Origin: an uncultured Eubacteriales bacterium
GTDB lineage: Bacteria; Bacillota; Clostridia; Oscillospirales; Acutalibacteraceae
Direction: 5' to 3'
NCBI GenBank assembly: GCA_900321665.1
Contig: ONWY01000018.1
Span: 1-10,906, forward strand
DNA length: 10,906 nt
The notes below the pieces were generated by a model. The model searched no databases and was not told the origin of the DNA. It worked only from the letters and a program-made list of their open reading frames with translations. A program made the position numbers and the translations under genes. How positions within the stretch are numbered: the first letter of the stretch is position 1; the number at the start of each line of letters is the position of its first letter. Of this stretch, positions 1-6,440 are shown piece after piece.

Positions 1-165
1 TTCGGAACGCGTCTCGTACACGCCCGCCGCGACCAGCGCCTCGTGCACGCGCTCGGTGTCCTTGCGGGTGGAGCAGTAGATGATGCCCTTGTGCTTGTTA
101 GGGTTCATTCTGTTGACCGTGTCCCTGTAGAAGGTGAAAGGCGTTCCTGTCTCCACAACCGATTT
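1..165 (-). other. Foreign-looking left end: RNR-like then RecQ-like sequence
   Basis: In the kinase frame the reading changes family twice without a frameshift. About 165-88 encodes VVETGTPFTFYRDTVNRMNP, which matches the conserved ETG-P-x-FRDTVN-NPN-HKG segment of class I/II ribonucleotide reductase large subunits. From about 87 the reading GIIYCSTRKDTERVHEAL resembles the helicase C-terminal domain of RecQ-type helicases (GIIYC-x-(T/S)R). Bases 1-60 are 42/60 G+C (70%), against 31/60 (52%) in bases 61-120. Both joins fall where the two families could share a short identical string (around GIIYC, and around LILKS). A real three-way gene fusion here makes no functional sense; an assembly or library chimera is far more likely. 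The family matches are recalled, not searched. Confidence 0.72.
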
Positions 166-933
166 CAGAATCAATCTGACCAAATCCTTCAGCTTGTCGC
201 ACTGCGCCTTGGCTTTGTCAATCCACTTTTGCTTGCCGACCTCCATTTCGAGCACGCTTAAGCTTGTGTTGATCACCGTTATCGGTGTTTTCAGCTCGTG
301 GCTCGCATCGGTAATAAATTGCTTTTGCTTTTGGTGGCTTTCGATAACCGGCTGCATCGCCTTTTTGGAAAAGAGAATGATGAGAATGCTGATAAGCCCG
401 ATGCATACGGCGGTTGCCCCGAGGGAAACAAAGAGCAATGTCAGCGAGGAGCTCATCTCCCTTTCATCGTTGACAAACACTGCCATATAGCTGCCGTCCT
501 CTTGCGGGGTGACGCGGTACTTATAGCTTTCGGTGAAGCCGTAGCCCTCGCCGTGCGCAAGGGCGATGGCGATATAATCATCGGTTTCGGTATCATCTAC
601 CGCGGCAATCTGGTCTAAATCGGATTTGATTTTTTCGCCGCTCTCGGCGTAATAAACCACAAAGAAGCGGGTGGAAAAGGGCGTTTCCGCGTTGAAATCC
701 TCGCCCATGTGCGCCTCCTGCGGCTTCGGCTTTTCGCCCTCCGGCGCGCCTTCACCGCGCTTGAACTGCGGCATTTGCCCTTGGTTTTCGCTAATCATAT
801 CCAGCGTATTATTCAGCTTTGTATTGACCGAGACAAAGCTGATGATATTCACTGCCGCAAACAGCAGCACCATCACGGAAGCGACCGCGATAATGGAAAT
901 GGTGATAAATTTTGTGCGCAGCTTTTTAATCAT
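1..933 (-). CDS. Sensor histidine kinase, C-terminal part replaced (partial)
   Basis: This is the membrane sensor kinase of a two-component pair with the response regulator just upstream. It starts at the ATG at 933, 6 bases after a GGAGG box, and overlaps the regulator stop by 8 bases, which implies translational coupling. Visible in order: TM1 about residues 9-31; an extracytoplasmic domain about 32-162 with a low-complexity Pro/Glu/Lys/Gly stretch at 58-71; TM2 about 165-188; then the phosphoacceptor H-box DASHELKTP with His212 and the start of a HisKA helix to about residue 252. No N, G1, F or G2 boxes of the ATPase domain occur before base 1. Residues from about 257 onward do not look like a kinase (see the separate entry on the left end). 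The frame stays open to base 1, so no stop is seen. Kinase identity up to residue 250 is secure; the stimulus is unknown. Confidence 0.88.
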   Translation of the reverse strand, partial: MIKKLRTKFITISIIAVASVMVLLFAAVNIISFVSVNTKLNNTLDMISENQGQMPQFKRGEGAPEGEKPKPQEAHMGEDFNAETPFSTRFFVVYYAESGEKIKSDLDQIAAVDDTETDDYIAIALAHGEGYGFTESYKYRVTPQEDGSYMAVFVNDEREMSSSLTLLFVSLGATAVCIGLISILIILFSKKAMQPVIESHQKQKQFITDASHELKTPITVINTSLSVLEMEVGKQKWIDKAKAQCDKLKDLVRLILKSVVETGTPFTFYRDTVNRMNPNKHKGIIYCSTRKDTERVHEALVAAGVYETRSE

Positions 934-1606
934 CCTTAGCCTCCATCATATAGCCCAAGCCTCTGTTTGCCTGAATCCCGACGCGCGAGCCGATGGCTTT
1001 CAGCTTCTTGCGCAGGTTGGAGATGTGCACCCAAACCACATTGATTTCCGCCTCGGAATCCCAACCCCAAACGCGCTCCATAATGGTATCCGCCGAGAGC
1101 ACGGTTTTCGGCGCATGCATAAACAGCTCCATCACCTGGTACTCTCTGCCGCTCAGGCGCACGGATTTGCCGGTGGTGCACGAGAGCATGTCGCTGACAG
1201 GGCTGAGCGAAATATCGTCGTAACGCATCAGGCTCGGGGTGTATTCCTCGCGCCGCCTGAGGATGGCGCGCACGCGGCTGAGCAGCTCATCCGGCTCGAA
1301 GGGCTTGGGCAGGTAGTCATCTGCCCCTGCATCAAAGCCGGTGATTCTATCATCCTTTTGGGCTTTGGCAGTGAGCATCATAATCGGTGTTTTGTCGCCG
1401 TCTGCCCGCAGGCGGCGCAAGACCTCAATGCCGTCCATTTTCGGCATCATCACATCCAAAATAATGGCATCGTAACGTGCCACCTTGGCATATTCATAGG
1501 CGGCGAGACCGTCGTTGACCGCATCCACCGAAAATTGGTTGCGCTCGAAAAAGACTGTCAGCGCTTCCGCCAAATCCAACTCATCCTCTGCTATTAATAA
1601 TCGCAT
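926..1606 (-). CDS. OmpR/PhoB-family response regulator
   Basis: This is a 226-residue DNA-binding response regulator of usual family length. The receiver domain (1-115) has the acidic pair E7/D8, phosphoacceptor Asp51 in LDVMMP, Thr79 in MMLTAK and Lys101 in PKPF. The winged-helix DNA-binding domain (about 128-222) carries LSGREYQVMELF, the recognition-helix region ERVWGW...VVWVHISNLRKKL and the wing RGLGYM. The start ATG at 1606 has only a weak GGTGGTG box before it, but it begins the canonical MRLLIAEDE receiver strand. A sigma-A-like promoter lies just upstream at 1636-1664, and the kinase follows with an 8-base overlap. As an OmpR-type protein it should bind direct repeats of 10-11 bp period, such as those found in the divergent promoters at 3148-3228. 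That link is inference from proximity and site architecture. Closest named family member unknown. Confidence 0.95.
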   Translation of the reverse strand: MRLLIAEDELDLAEALTVFFERNQFSVDAVNDGLAAYEYAKVARYDAIILDVMMPKMDGIEVLRRLRADGDKTPIMMLTAKAQKDDRITGFDAGADDYLPKPFEPDELLSRVRAILRRREEYTPSLMRYDDISLSPVSDMLSCTTGKSVRLSGREYQVMELFMHAPKTVLSADTIMERVWGWDSEAEINVVWVHISNLRKKLKAIGSRVGIQANRGLGYMMEAKDD

Positions 1607-1635
1607 AAGAACACCACCGTTTCTTTAGTATCTTT

Positions 1636-1664
1636 ATTATATAGTAAATTTTCATGAAAAGCAA
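1636..1664 (-). promoter_or_regulatory. Sigma-A-type promoter of the response regulator-kinase pair
   Basis: Read on the minus strand: TTGCTT (1664-1659), a 17-base spacer, then TATAAT (1641-1636). The ATG of the response regulator is about 30 bases further on. It gives the two-component genes a promoter of their own, separate from the VTC/DUF4956 transcript. The 11-bp heptamer repeats of the divergent promoters at 3148-3228 are not seen here. Confidence 0.6.
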
Positions 1665-1677
1665 TAAAGCAATGCAA

Positions 1678-1702
1678 GCACGAGCAGGCAGGCTGCTCGT
1701 GC
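1678..1702 (-). terminator. Hairpin after the DUF4956 gene, probable terminator
   Basis: A perfect 10-bp stem, GCACGAGCAG (1678-1687) against CTGCTCGTGC (1693-1702) with a 5-base loop, sits 6 bases past the DUF4956 stop. On the minus strand it is followed by TTGCATTGCTTTATTGC, a poor U tract. It probably ends or thins the VTC-DUF4956 transcript ahead of the regulator's promoter, with some read-through possible. Confidence 0.55.
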
Positions 1703-1708
1703 AAGGTG

Positions 1709-2389
1709 TTAAAGCACTTCTTTTAAATCTGCGCGGTTGCAGGTAATATTGAGGTTGCCGTTGCGGCAGCGCAGCTCGTCGATAAACTTTTTGGGGATTT
1801 CGCTATCCTTCAAAATGATATTGTATTGCAGCTCGTACAGCGTGCCCATGTTGGTGGTTTTCACCTTTTCAAGCGTTGCTTTTTTAGTGTACTGTGTAAA
1901 CAAATCATCAAAAATGCCTTCGTAGTCTAAATTTTCCGGGATGGTGATTTTGAGCACGCGCTCGTTAGCACTGCCTTCGCCGAATTTGGTGAAGTTTAAT
2001 ACCAGCATAAAGATGGCGATAACGGCAAAGAATAAGACTGCCAGCGCTACATAGCCCATGCCGGTGGCAAGACCGATTGCCATCGCCAGGAAGATGGCGC
2101 CGATTTCCTTTGCCGTGCCGGGCGCGGAACGGAAGCGCACCAGGGAGAAGGCGCCTGCCACTGCCACACCGGCGCCGATGTTGCCGTTTACAAGCATAAT
2201 CACGACCTGCACGATGGCGGGCAATACCGCCAGCGTGACGGCGAAGGATTGGGAGCAATGGCTCTTGTGTCTATAGACGAGAGCGGTGAGAATACCGAGC
2301 ACGAGCGAAACGGCTGTGCAGATTAAAAAGGTGGTTAAGGTAATGGTGGAATCTATGATGGAAGAAAAACTGAAAATTGTACTAAGCAC
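1709..2389 (-). CDS. DUF4956 family membrane protein
   Basis: A 226-residue integral membrane protein of the DUF4956 family; biochemical function unknown. It has four likely membrane helices (about residues 18-39, 49-67, 97-113 and 115-133). Between the second and third is the family's most conserved stretch, GAFSLVRFRSAPGTAKEIGA (about 79-98), with two Arg and a Lys close to the membrane. A cytosolic domain follows (about 140-226, starting ERVLKITIPENLDYEGIFDD). I chose the GTG at 2389: it follows AAGGAG (2405-2400) by 10 bases and overlaps the upstream VTC stop by 8 bases. A TTG at 2410 is in frame but lies before that ribosome binding site. From memory, DUF4956 genes are often found next to VTC-domain genes, as here, so the two products probably work together at the membrane. 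Confidence 0.9.
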   Translation of the reverse strand: MLSTIFSFSSIIDSTITLTTFLICTAVSLVLGILTALVYRHKSHCSQSFAVTLAVLPAIVQVVIMLVNGNIGAGVAVAGAFSLVRFRSAPGTAKEIGAIFLAMAIGLATGMGYVALAVLFFAVIAIFMLVLNFTKFGEGSANERVLKITIPENLDYEGIFDDLFTQYTKKATLEKVKTTNMGTLYELQYNIILKDSEIPKKFIDELRCRNGNLNITCNRADLKEVL

Positions 2390-3119
2390 TGTAACGCATC
2401 TCCTTTGCAAATAAATTGGTATTGTTTTTTAAAATATGTTCGCGGTAGCAGGTACCGTATTTGGAAAACGAGGTGGAGTTGATTTTTAACTCGTTTAAAA
2501 TGTGGCTCAGCCACAGCGGGCAGGTTCCTGGGATTTTGATTTCCATTAATATTTGATTGGTATCCAATATCGGTGCACCGTCATCTCCTAACCTTAAATC
2601 CAGGCGGTCGGTGCGGTAGCGCAGCGCAGTGTCGAAGGTGATGCGCAAGGCGCTGTCCTCTTTTCCCTGAAACGCCTGCCTGTCATAGGCGATAAACACC
2701 TTGGGGCTGACACGGTGAAATTTTTGGAAGTAGGCAATCTCTTTGCAGATTTGCTCGTTTTCATCTCCCTTGCGGAAGCCGCTGAGCAGCGGCTCGACAA
2801 ATGCGGGGGAGGTGGTCACCCGGCGCTTGTAAACCACGCCTTCAAATTTCTTTTTAATCTCCACAAAGACCTTGTCGCCGTTTTGCGGTGTGCCGTAGCT
2901 TCTGATGCGCAGCTTCTCTTTGTAAATCGGCTTTTCGATGGAAGCGCGAATGAGCGCATAATCATCGGTATCATAATAGATATTACAAATGGTATAGCGG
3001 TCATACGCATCGGGCTTTACATAATCCTTTATTTTATCCGTAAACAGTTTGTACTGTTGCTCGCTGAGAAAGAATTTCTTTTCGTAGCGCTTAAAATTGT
3101 TTTGAACCTGTGTACTCAT
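2382..3119 (-). CDS. VTC-domain (polyphosphate polymerase-like) protein
   Basis: A 245-residue soluble protein of the VTC domain family in the CYTH/triphosphate-tunnel superfamily. The yeast member Vtc4 makes polyphosphate from ATP inside a barrel lined with basic residues. Visible tunnel-type motifs: FKRYEKKFFLS (9-19), the IYYDTDDYALIRAS strand-turn (47-60), the basic KEKLRIRSYG (67-76), VFVEIKKKFEGVVYKRR (84-100), ALRYRTDR (165-172), and the acidic/basic closing strand ILMEIKIPG (190-198, Glu193 and Lys195), then SKYGTCY (219-225). No membrane helix is present; DUF4956 presumably supplies the membrane part. The ATG at 3119 is preceded by AGGAGG about 9-10 bases upstream. An in-frame upstream extension to 3236 would run through the inverted-repeat promoter and is rejected. 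True polymerase activity is not provable from sequence; other triphosphate chemistry is possible. Confidence 0.88.
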   Translation of the reverse strand: MSTQVQNNFKRYEKKFFLSEQQYKLFTDKIKDYVKPDAYDRYTICNIYYDTDDYALIRASIEKPIYKEKLRIRSYGTPQNGDKVFVEIKKKFEGVVYKRRVTTSPAFVEPLLSGFRKGDENEQICKEIAYFQKFHRVSPKVFIAYDRQAFQGKEDSALRITFDTALRYRTDRLDLRLGDDGAPILDTNQILMEIKIPGTCPLWLSHILNELKINSTSFSKYGTCYREHILKNNTNLFAKEMRYSA

Positions 3120-3147
3120 GGAGTAGCACCTCCTTTGTTGTGAGTCA

Positions 3148-3180
3148 AGTATATGCAGCGAACCTAAAGAGAACCTTAAG
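3148..3180 (-). promoter_or_regulatory. Promoter of VTC-DUF4956 with 11-bp heptamer direct repeat
   Basis: On the minus strand, TTAAGGT (3179-3173) and TTTAGGT (3168-3162) are two heptamers with 11-bp period. Exactly 8 bases later comes TATACT (3153-3148), a good -10 box. No consensus -35 is visible; the heptamers occupy that place, as in activator-dependent promoters. The VTC start codon is 28 bases downstream of the -10 box. Confidence 0.65.
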
Positions 3181-3214
3181 AAAAAAAGTTTTTTCCTTAA
3201 GGTTCTCTTTAGGT
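3162..3214. repeat. 53-bp inverted repeat between divergent promoters
   Basis: Two perfect 19-bp arms (3162-3180 and 3196-3214, top-strand right arm CTTAAGGTTCTCTTTAGGT) flank a centre of A7-G-T6 plus one C. Each arm carries the same pair of heptamers, so one palindrome serves both directions. It could fold as a hairpin, but it lies upstream of both -10 boxes and is therefore not expected to be transcribed; it is best read as two operators back to back, not as a terminator. Confidence 0.85.
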
Positions 3215-3228
3215 AGCCGGCATACAAT
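3197..3228 (+). promoter_or_regulatory. Promoter of the beta-helix lipoprotein gene, heptamer direct repeat
   Basis: TTAAGGT (3197-3203) and TTTAGGT (3208-3214) have 11-bp period, and TACAAT (3223-3228) begins exactly 8 bases after the second heptamer. The arrangement mirrors the minus-strand promoter base for base except in the 8-base gap. The predicted leader of about 70 bases carries a small GCGCC/GGCGC hairpin (3248-3261) before the AGGAGG (3287-3292) of the lipoprotein gene. Confidence 0.65.
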
Positions 3229-3302
3229 AAGTGCAAACAAACAAGAAGCGCCGCGTGGCGCAGGCAATGTTTGATGATTATCCGATAGGAGGTATATATA
3301 TC

Positions 3303-4796
3303 ATGTTACAGAAAATTAAAAACCACAAATTAAAGAAACTCATACCGATTATACTCTCGCTGTTAGTGATTGTCGGCATGCTCGCATCCTGTGCAAAGCA
3401 GGAGAGCACGGAAACGGCGGAGGAAACTACCACGCAAGCTGCGCAAGCGGTGGCATCCACCGCCGATGTCAGCATCGATTTAGAGGGTGCCACCAAAGTG
3501 ACCTTGAATGATACAAGCATCACAGTCGATGGCAGCGGCGCCAAGGCGGATGGCAGCACCCTTGTGATTTCCGCCGCGGGCACTTATGTATTAAGCGGCA
3601 AGCTTAGCGACGGCAGAGTGGTTGTGGATGCCGACGGTGAAAATGTAACCGTTGTCTTAAACGGCGCGGACATCACCTGCTCTTATTCGAGCGCGATTTA
3701 TGTTTACAATGCAAAATCGGCAACCGTTTACTTGCTCGAGGGCAGCACCAATACCCTGGCAGACGGCAGCACTTATACCTACAAAGACAGCTACTCCTCC
3801 GAAGCGGATGAGGAACCGAATGCCTGCATTTATGCAAAGGATGATTTGGTGATTGCCGGCAGCGGCAGCTTGAATCTCACTGCAAACTTTAATAACGGTA
3901 TTGTCAGCAAGGATACCCTGCTTATTGAGAATGCAAGCATCACCCTTACTGCGAAGAATAACGGCATTACCGGCAAAGACAGCCTCAGCGTGAAAAAAGC
4001 CACCTTAACAGTGAAAGCCGGCGGCGATGCATTGCGCTCCACCAACGATACCGATTCCTCTTTAGGCTACATTGTGATTGCTTCCTCGAAGTTAAATCTC
4101 ACCGCGGGTGAGGACGGCGTGCAGGCACAAACCTATGTTTCTATTGCTTCCGCAACCATGACAATTCAATCCGGCGGCGGCAGCAGCGCCACCCTCAGCG
4201 ATGATATCAGCGCCAAGGGTATTAAGGCTCAAACCGATATCAGCATCAAAGGCGGCACATACAAAATTGACGCGGCGGATGATGCGATTCATGCCAATAA
4301 CAATGTAAATATCGCAAGCGGCACCTTCACCCTCGAAACAGGTGATGACGGTATCCATGCCGATAACAAGTTAGTCATTGATGGCGGCACATTGACCATC
4401 ACTGCCCACGAGGGCTTAGAGGGTACCCTGATTACCATAAACGACGGCACGATGGAAATCAACGCAACGGATGACGGTATCAATGCCGCACAAAAGCTCA
4501 GCGGTGTGACAGCAACTGTGACCATCAACGGCGGCAAGCTGACCATCAAGATGGGGCAGGGCGATACCGATGCCATTGATTCCAACGGCAATATCATCAT
4601 CAACGGTGGCACTATCAACATCACCGGGCAATCGGCATTCGATTATGACGGCACAGGCGAGCTCAATGGCGGTACCGTGTATGTCAACGGTGAACAGATT
4701 ACACAGATGACCAACCAATTCGGCGGTGGCATGCAAGGCGGCATGCAGGGAGGCCCCGGAGGCGGCATGCAAGGCGGCCCCGGCGGCAGGGGATAA
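3303..4796 (+). CDS. Beta-helix carbohydrate-binding lipoprotein, Cthe_2159 type
   Basis: A 497-residue surface lipoprotein. The signal peptide has a basic start (KIKNHKLKK), hydrophobic core and lipobox LASC with Cys30; a Thr/Glu/Ala-rich linker follows (31-54). Residues about 55-465 form a right-handed parallel beta-helix with rungs of about 22 residues and recurring Asp-rich turns: NNGIVSKD (198), NNGITGKD (219), EDGVQAQT (270), DDAIHANN (326), DDGIHADN (348), DDGINAAQ (390), DTDAIDSN (421). The N-terminal VTLNDTSITVDGSGA and VVVDADGENVTVVLNGADI motifs are those I associate with the Cthe_2159 family (PF14262), whose founding member binds cellulose and acidic sugars and has calcium sites. 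The tail (473-497) is Gly/Met/Gln-rich with GGMQGGPGG repeats. The ATG at 3303 follows AGGAGG by 10 bases. Divergent partner of the VTC gene through a shared palindrome. Ligand and any enzymatic activity unknown. Confidence 0.9.
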   Translation: MLQKIKNHKLKKLIPIILSLLVIVGMLASCAKQESTETAEETTTQAAQAVASTADVSIDLEGATKVTLNDTSITVDGSGAKADGSTLVISAAGTYVLSGKLSDGRVVVDADGENVTVVLNGADITCSYSSAIYVYNAKSATVYLLEGSTNTLADGSTYTYKDSYSSEADEEPNACIYAKDDLVIAGSGSLNLTANFNNGIVSKDTLLIENASITLTAKNNGITGKDSLSVKKATLTVKAGGDALRSTNDTDSSLGYIVIASSKLNLTAGEDGVQAQTYVSIASATMTIQSGGGSSATLSDDISAKGIKAQTDISIKGGTYKIDAADDAIHANNNVNIASGTFTLETGDDGIHADNKLVIDGGTLTITAHEGLEGTLITINDGTMEINATDDGINAAQKLSGVTATVTINGGKLTIKMGQGDTDAIDSNGNIIINGGTINITGQSAFDYDGTGELNGGTVYVNGEQITQMTNQFGGGMQGGMQGGPGGGMQGGPGGRG

Positions 4797-4800
4797 ATGA

Positions 4801-4845
4801 AAAAGCGGCTGCGGCAGTCTCGAAAGAGACTGCCGCAGTGCTTTT
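4801..4845. terminator. Bidirectional intrinsic terminator between convergent genes
   Basis: A 13-bp perfect stem, CTGCGGCAGTCTC (4809-4821) with GAGACTGCCGCAG (4826-4838), is closed by a GAAA tetraloop. It is flanked by AAAA on the left and TTTTATTT on the right, so it can stop transcription both of the beta-helix gene (plus) and of the cyclophilin-like lipoprotein gene (minus). Confidence 0.9.
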
Positions 4846-4859
4846 ATTTAAAAATGTAT

Positions 4860-5774
4860 TTAGTTTTTGCTCACAGAGAATACTGCTCTCACATTACCGC
4901 TGCCGAGCGCCTTTTCCAAACCGCTGATATCATCTACTTTGCCGAGTCGGGTGTAGCTCCATGTGTTGGAGCCGTAAAACAGTACAATTTGATTTGATTG
5001 ATAAAGCATAATATCGCCGGCTTTTGTTGTTATCTGTTTGTCATCAGCGCTTAGCGTCTGACCGAGCGAGCCTACCTTTTCAAAACCTGAATAGTCGCTC
5101 ATATCAATGGTGACACCTTCGTTTTTCACAAGTTCATAAAACTCTTTTGCGGCAGCGTTATCTTCAAGCGTTGCCGAGAAATGCGTACCGCCAATAGCAA
5201 TGTTTACCTTCATTTCCTCGTTTTCCTGCTCTTCATTCTCTGCAAGCTCAATCAAAACATCGAAGCTGCCGTTGAGTCCTCTTATTTTGGCTAACTCGCA
5301 GGTAATCACACCGATATTGACTTGATATCCGTATTGCTCCGAGTTTTCTTCATCTGAATGAAGAATGGTAAAATACGGCGCGTCAATCGCATAATCAATA
5401 TCGCCGTTGAGCCAGCCGTAATGCACTTGTTCATCCTCATAAGGCAGTTGCTCGGGCATGGTGCCGCAAAAATCATGAGAGTAACTGCTCATGTGCACTG
5501 TAAAGGGCAACTTCTTTACAAGTGCCTGTGCCGTTTTACTGTTGTTCAGCATACCGGGAATCACCGTATCTCCGAAATGTATGTTGATTTTTGTGCCGTT
5601 TTCAAGAACCCGCGTAGGCATAGCGGGGTTATCGGTTTGCACCTGTGCATCGGCTTTTGCCACGCGCTTGGTTTGCTCCGCTGCCGTAGTCGCATCGCCG
5701 GAGCCGTTTTTTGCACAAGCTGTAAAGGAAATCACCATTACGGTCACCAAAAGTATTGCTATGAATTTTTTCAT
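4860..5774 (-). CDS. Lipoprotein with two cyclophilin-like domains
   Basis: A 304-residue lipoprotein: signal peptide MKKFIAILLVTVMVISFTAC with lipobox Cys20, then a linker rich in Thr, Ala and Lys (21-58). Two copies of a cyclophilin-like beta-barrel follow. Copy 1 spans about 61-157 (INIHFGDTVIPGMLNNSKTA... LPFTVHMSSY... GDIDYAIDAPYFTI). Copy 2 spans about 188-300 (VNIAIGGTHFSATLEDNAAA... GVTIDMSDYSGFEKVG... GDIMLYQSNQIVLFYGSNTW... YTRLGKV). They align in order, so the gene arose by internal duplication. This is the cyclophilin-like family (PF18050 type) found in many Clostridia, often with LysR regulators; prolyl isomerase activity is not established and the human CypA catalytic residues are not evident. 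The start at 5774 has GAAGGTG 7 bases upstream. It is probably cotranscribed with the acetyltransferase 61 bases upstream. Confidence 0.87.
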   Translation of the reverse strand: MKKFIAILLVTVMVISFTACAKNGSGDATTAAEQTKRVAKADAQVQTDNPAMPTRVLENGTKINIHFGDTVIPGMLNNSKTAQALVKKLPFTVHMSSYSHDFCGTMPEQLPYEDEQVHYGWLNGDIDYAIDAPYFTILHSDEENSEQYGYQVNIGVITCELAKIRGLNGSFDVLIELAENEEQENEEMKVNIAIGGTHFSATLEDNAAAKEFYELVKNEGVTIDMSDYSGFEKVGSLGQTLSADDKQITTKAGDIMLYQSNQIVLFYGSNTWSYTRLGKVDDISGLEKALGSGNVRAVFSVSKN

Positions 5775-5835
5775 GCGTTTTCACCTTCATTTCTGTATTT
5801 TTGAGCGATTCTGCGCTACTGTTTCGCAAAGCCGC

Positions 5836-6402
5836 TTACTTTATTTCTTTTATCACGCGCGCCGGCACACCGCCGACCACGGTGCGCGGCGCCACATCTT
5901 TATTTACCACCGCGCCCGCGGCAACCACCGCACCATCGCCGATTGTAACACCGGGGAGAATGGTGCAGTTGGCGCCAATCCACACATTTTTGCCAATATG
6001 GACACGCGCCGGAATGAGGTTGGCTCTTTTGGCGGGGTTCATATTGTGGTTGAGCGTGGCTATCACGGTTTTAGGTCCTATCAAGGTGCCGTCGCCGATT
6101 GTGATACCGCCCTGGTCTTGAAATTGGCAGCCCGCGTTGATAAAAACACCCTTGCCGAGCTTTGTGTTTTTGCCGCAATCGGTATAAAACGGCGGGAATA
6201 AGCCGAAATCCTCGCCGCAACCGCCGTCTGTCAGATCCTGCATTAACGCTTTTAATTCTTCTTCACTATGATAACTGCCGTTGATTTCAGCCGTTATTTT
6301 CAGTGCTTCTTGAGAAAGCGCATGCATTTTTAAGTGTGTTTCGCTCTGCGCTTCTATTTCCGCGCCGCTGTTCATGGCGGCGATAAATGCCTTTAATTCC
6401 AT
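5836..6402 (-). CDS. Sugar O-acetyltransferase, LbH family (Maa/LacA type)
   Basis: A 188-residue hexapeptide-repeat (left-handed beta-helix) acyltransferase that would move acetyl from acetyl-CoA to a sugar hydroxyl in the cytosol. The N-terminal helical part (1-60) is more divergent than in maltose or galactoside acetyltransferases. The core starts at FPPFYTDCGKNTKLGKGVFINAG (69-91), has hexapeptide repeats ITIGDGTLIGP, the presumed catalytic His119 in ATLNHNM, and the C-terminal VHIGKNVWIGANCTILPGVTIGDGAVVAAGAVV...VVGGVPARVI (134-184). Length is typical. The ATG at 6402 has AAGGAGG 4-5 bases upstream; an upstream in-frame extension lacks such a site and runs over the promoter. It is divergent from the LysR gene and probably controlled by it. 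The natural acceptor cannot be told from the sequence. Confidence 0.92.
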   Translation of the reverse strand: MELKAFIAAMNSGAEIEAQSETHLKMHALSQEALKITAEINGSYHSEEELKALMQDLTDGGCGEDFGLFPPFYTDCGKNTKLGKGVFINAGCQFQDQGGITIGDGTLIGPKTVIATLNHNMNPAKRANLIPARVHIGKNVWIGANCTILPGVTIGDGAVVAAGAVVNKDVAPRTVVGGVPARVIKEIK

Positions 6403-6411
6403 AATGCCTCC

Positions 6412-6440
6412 TTGACTTTTTCTAATGTATAGTATATATT
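6412..6440 (+). promoter_or_regulatory. Sigma-A promoter of the LysR gene
   Basis: TTGACT (6412-6417), a 17-base spacer, then TATATT (6435-6440). It gives a leader of about 60 bases. Its -10 region overlaps the -10 box of the opposite promoter, so the two cannot easily fire at once and a regulator bound here would affect both. Confidence 0.65.

Noticed and set aside
671..1597. A long plus-strand open frame (308 codons) opposite the response regulator and kinase start
   Set aside because: It lies antisense to two clear genes with intact family motifs, has no recognisable domain and no ribosome binding site; it is a shadow of G+C-rich codon use.
3162..3214. Intrinsic terminator reading of the inverted repeat
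   Set aside because: It stands between divergent genes upstream of both -10 boxes, so nothing upstream would need ending there; the internal heptamer geometry explains it better.
3120..3236. Upstream extension of the VTC gene to 3236
   Set aside because: The added 39 residues would be encoded by the promoter palindrome; the ATG at 3119 has a good AGGAGG box and begins the conserved FKRYEKKF region after a few residues.
3231..3302. Upstream start of the beta-helix lipoprotein at 3231
   Set aside because: It would bury the signal peptide 24 residues inside; the ATG at 3303 has AGGAGG and starts a proper lipoprotein signal.
6070..6087. TTTAGGT-N4-TCAAGGT, another heptamer pair of 11-bp period
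   Set aside because: It lies inside the acetyltransferase coding sequence with no promoter nearby and is not part of an inverted repeat; probably chance.
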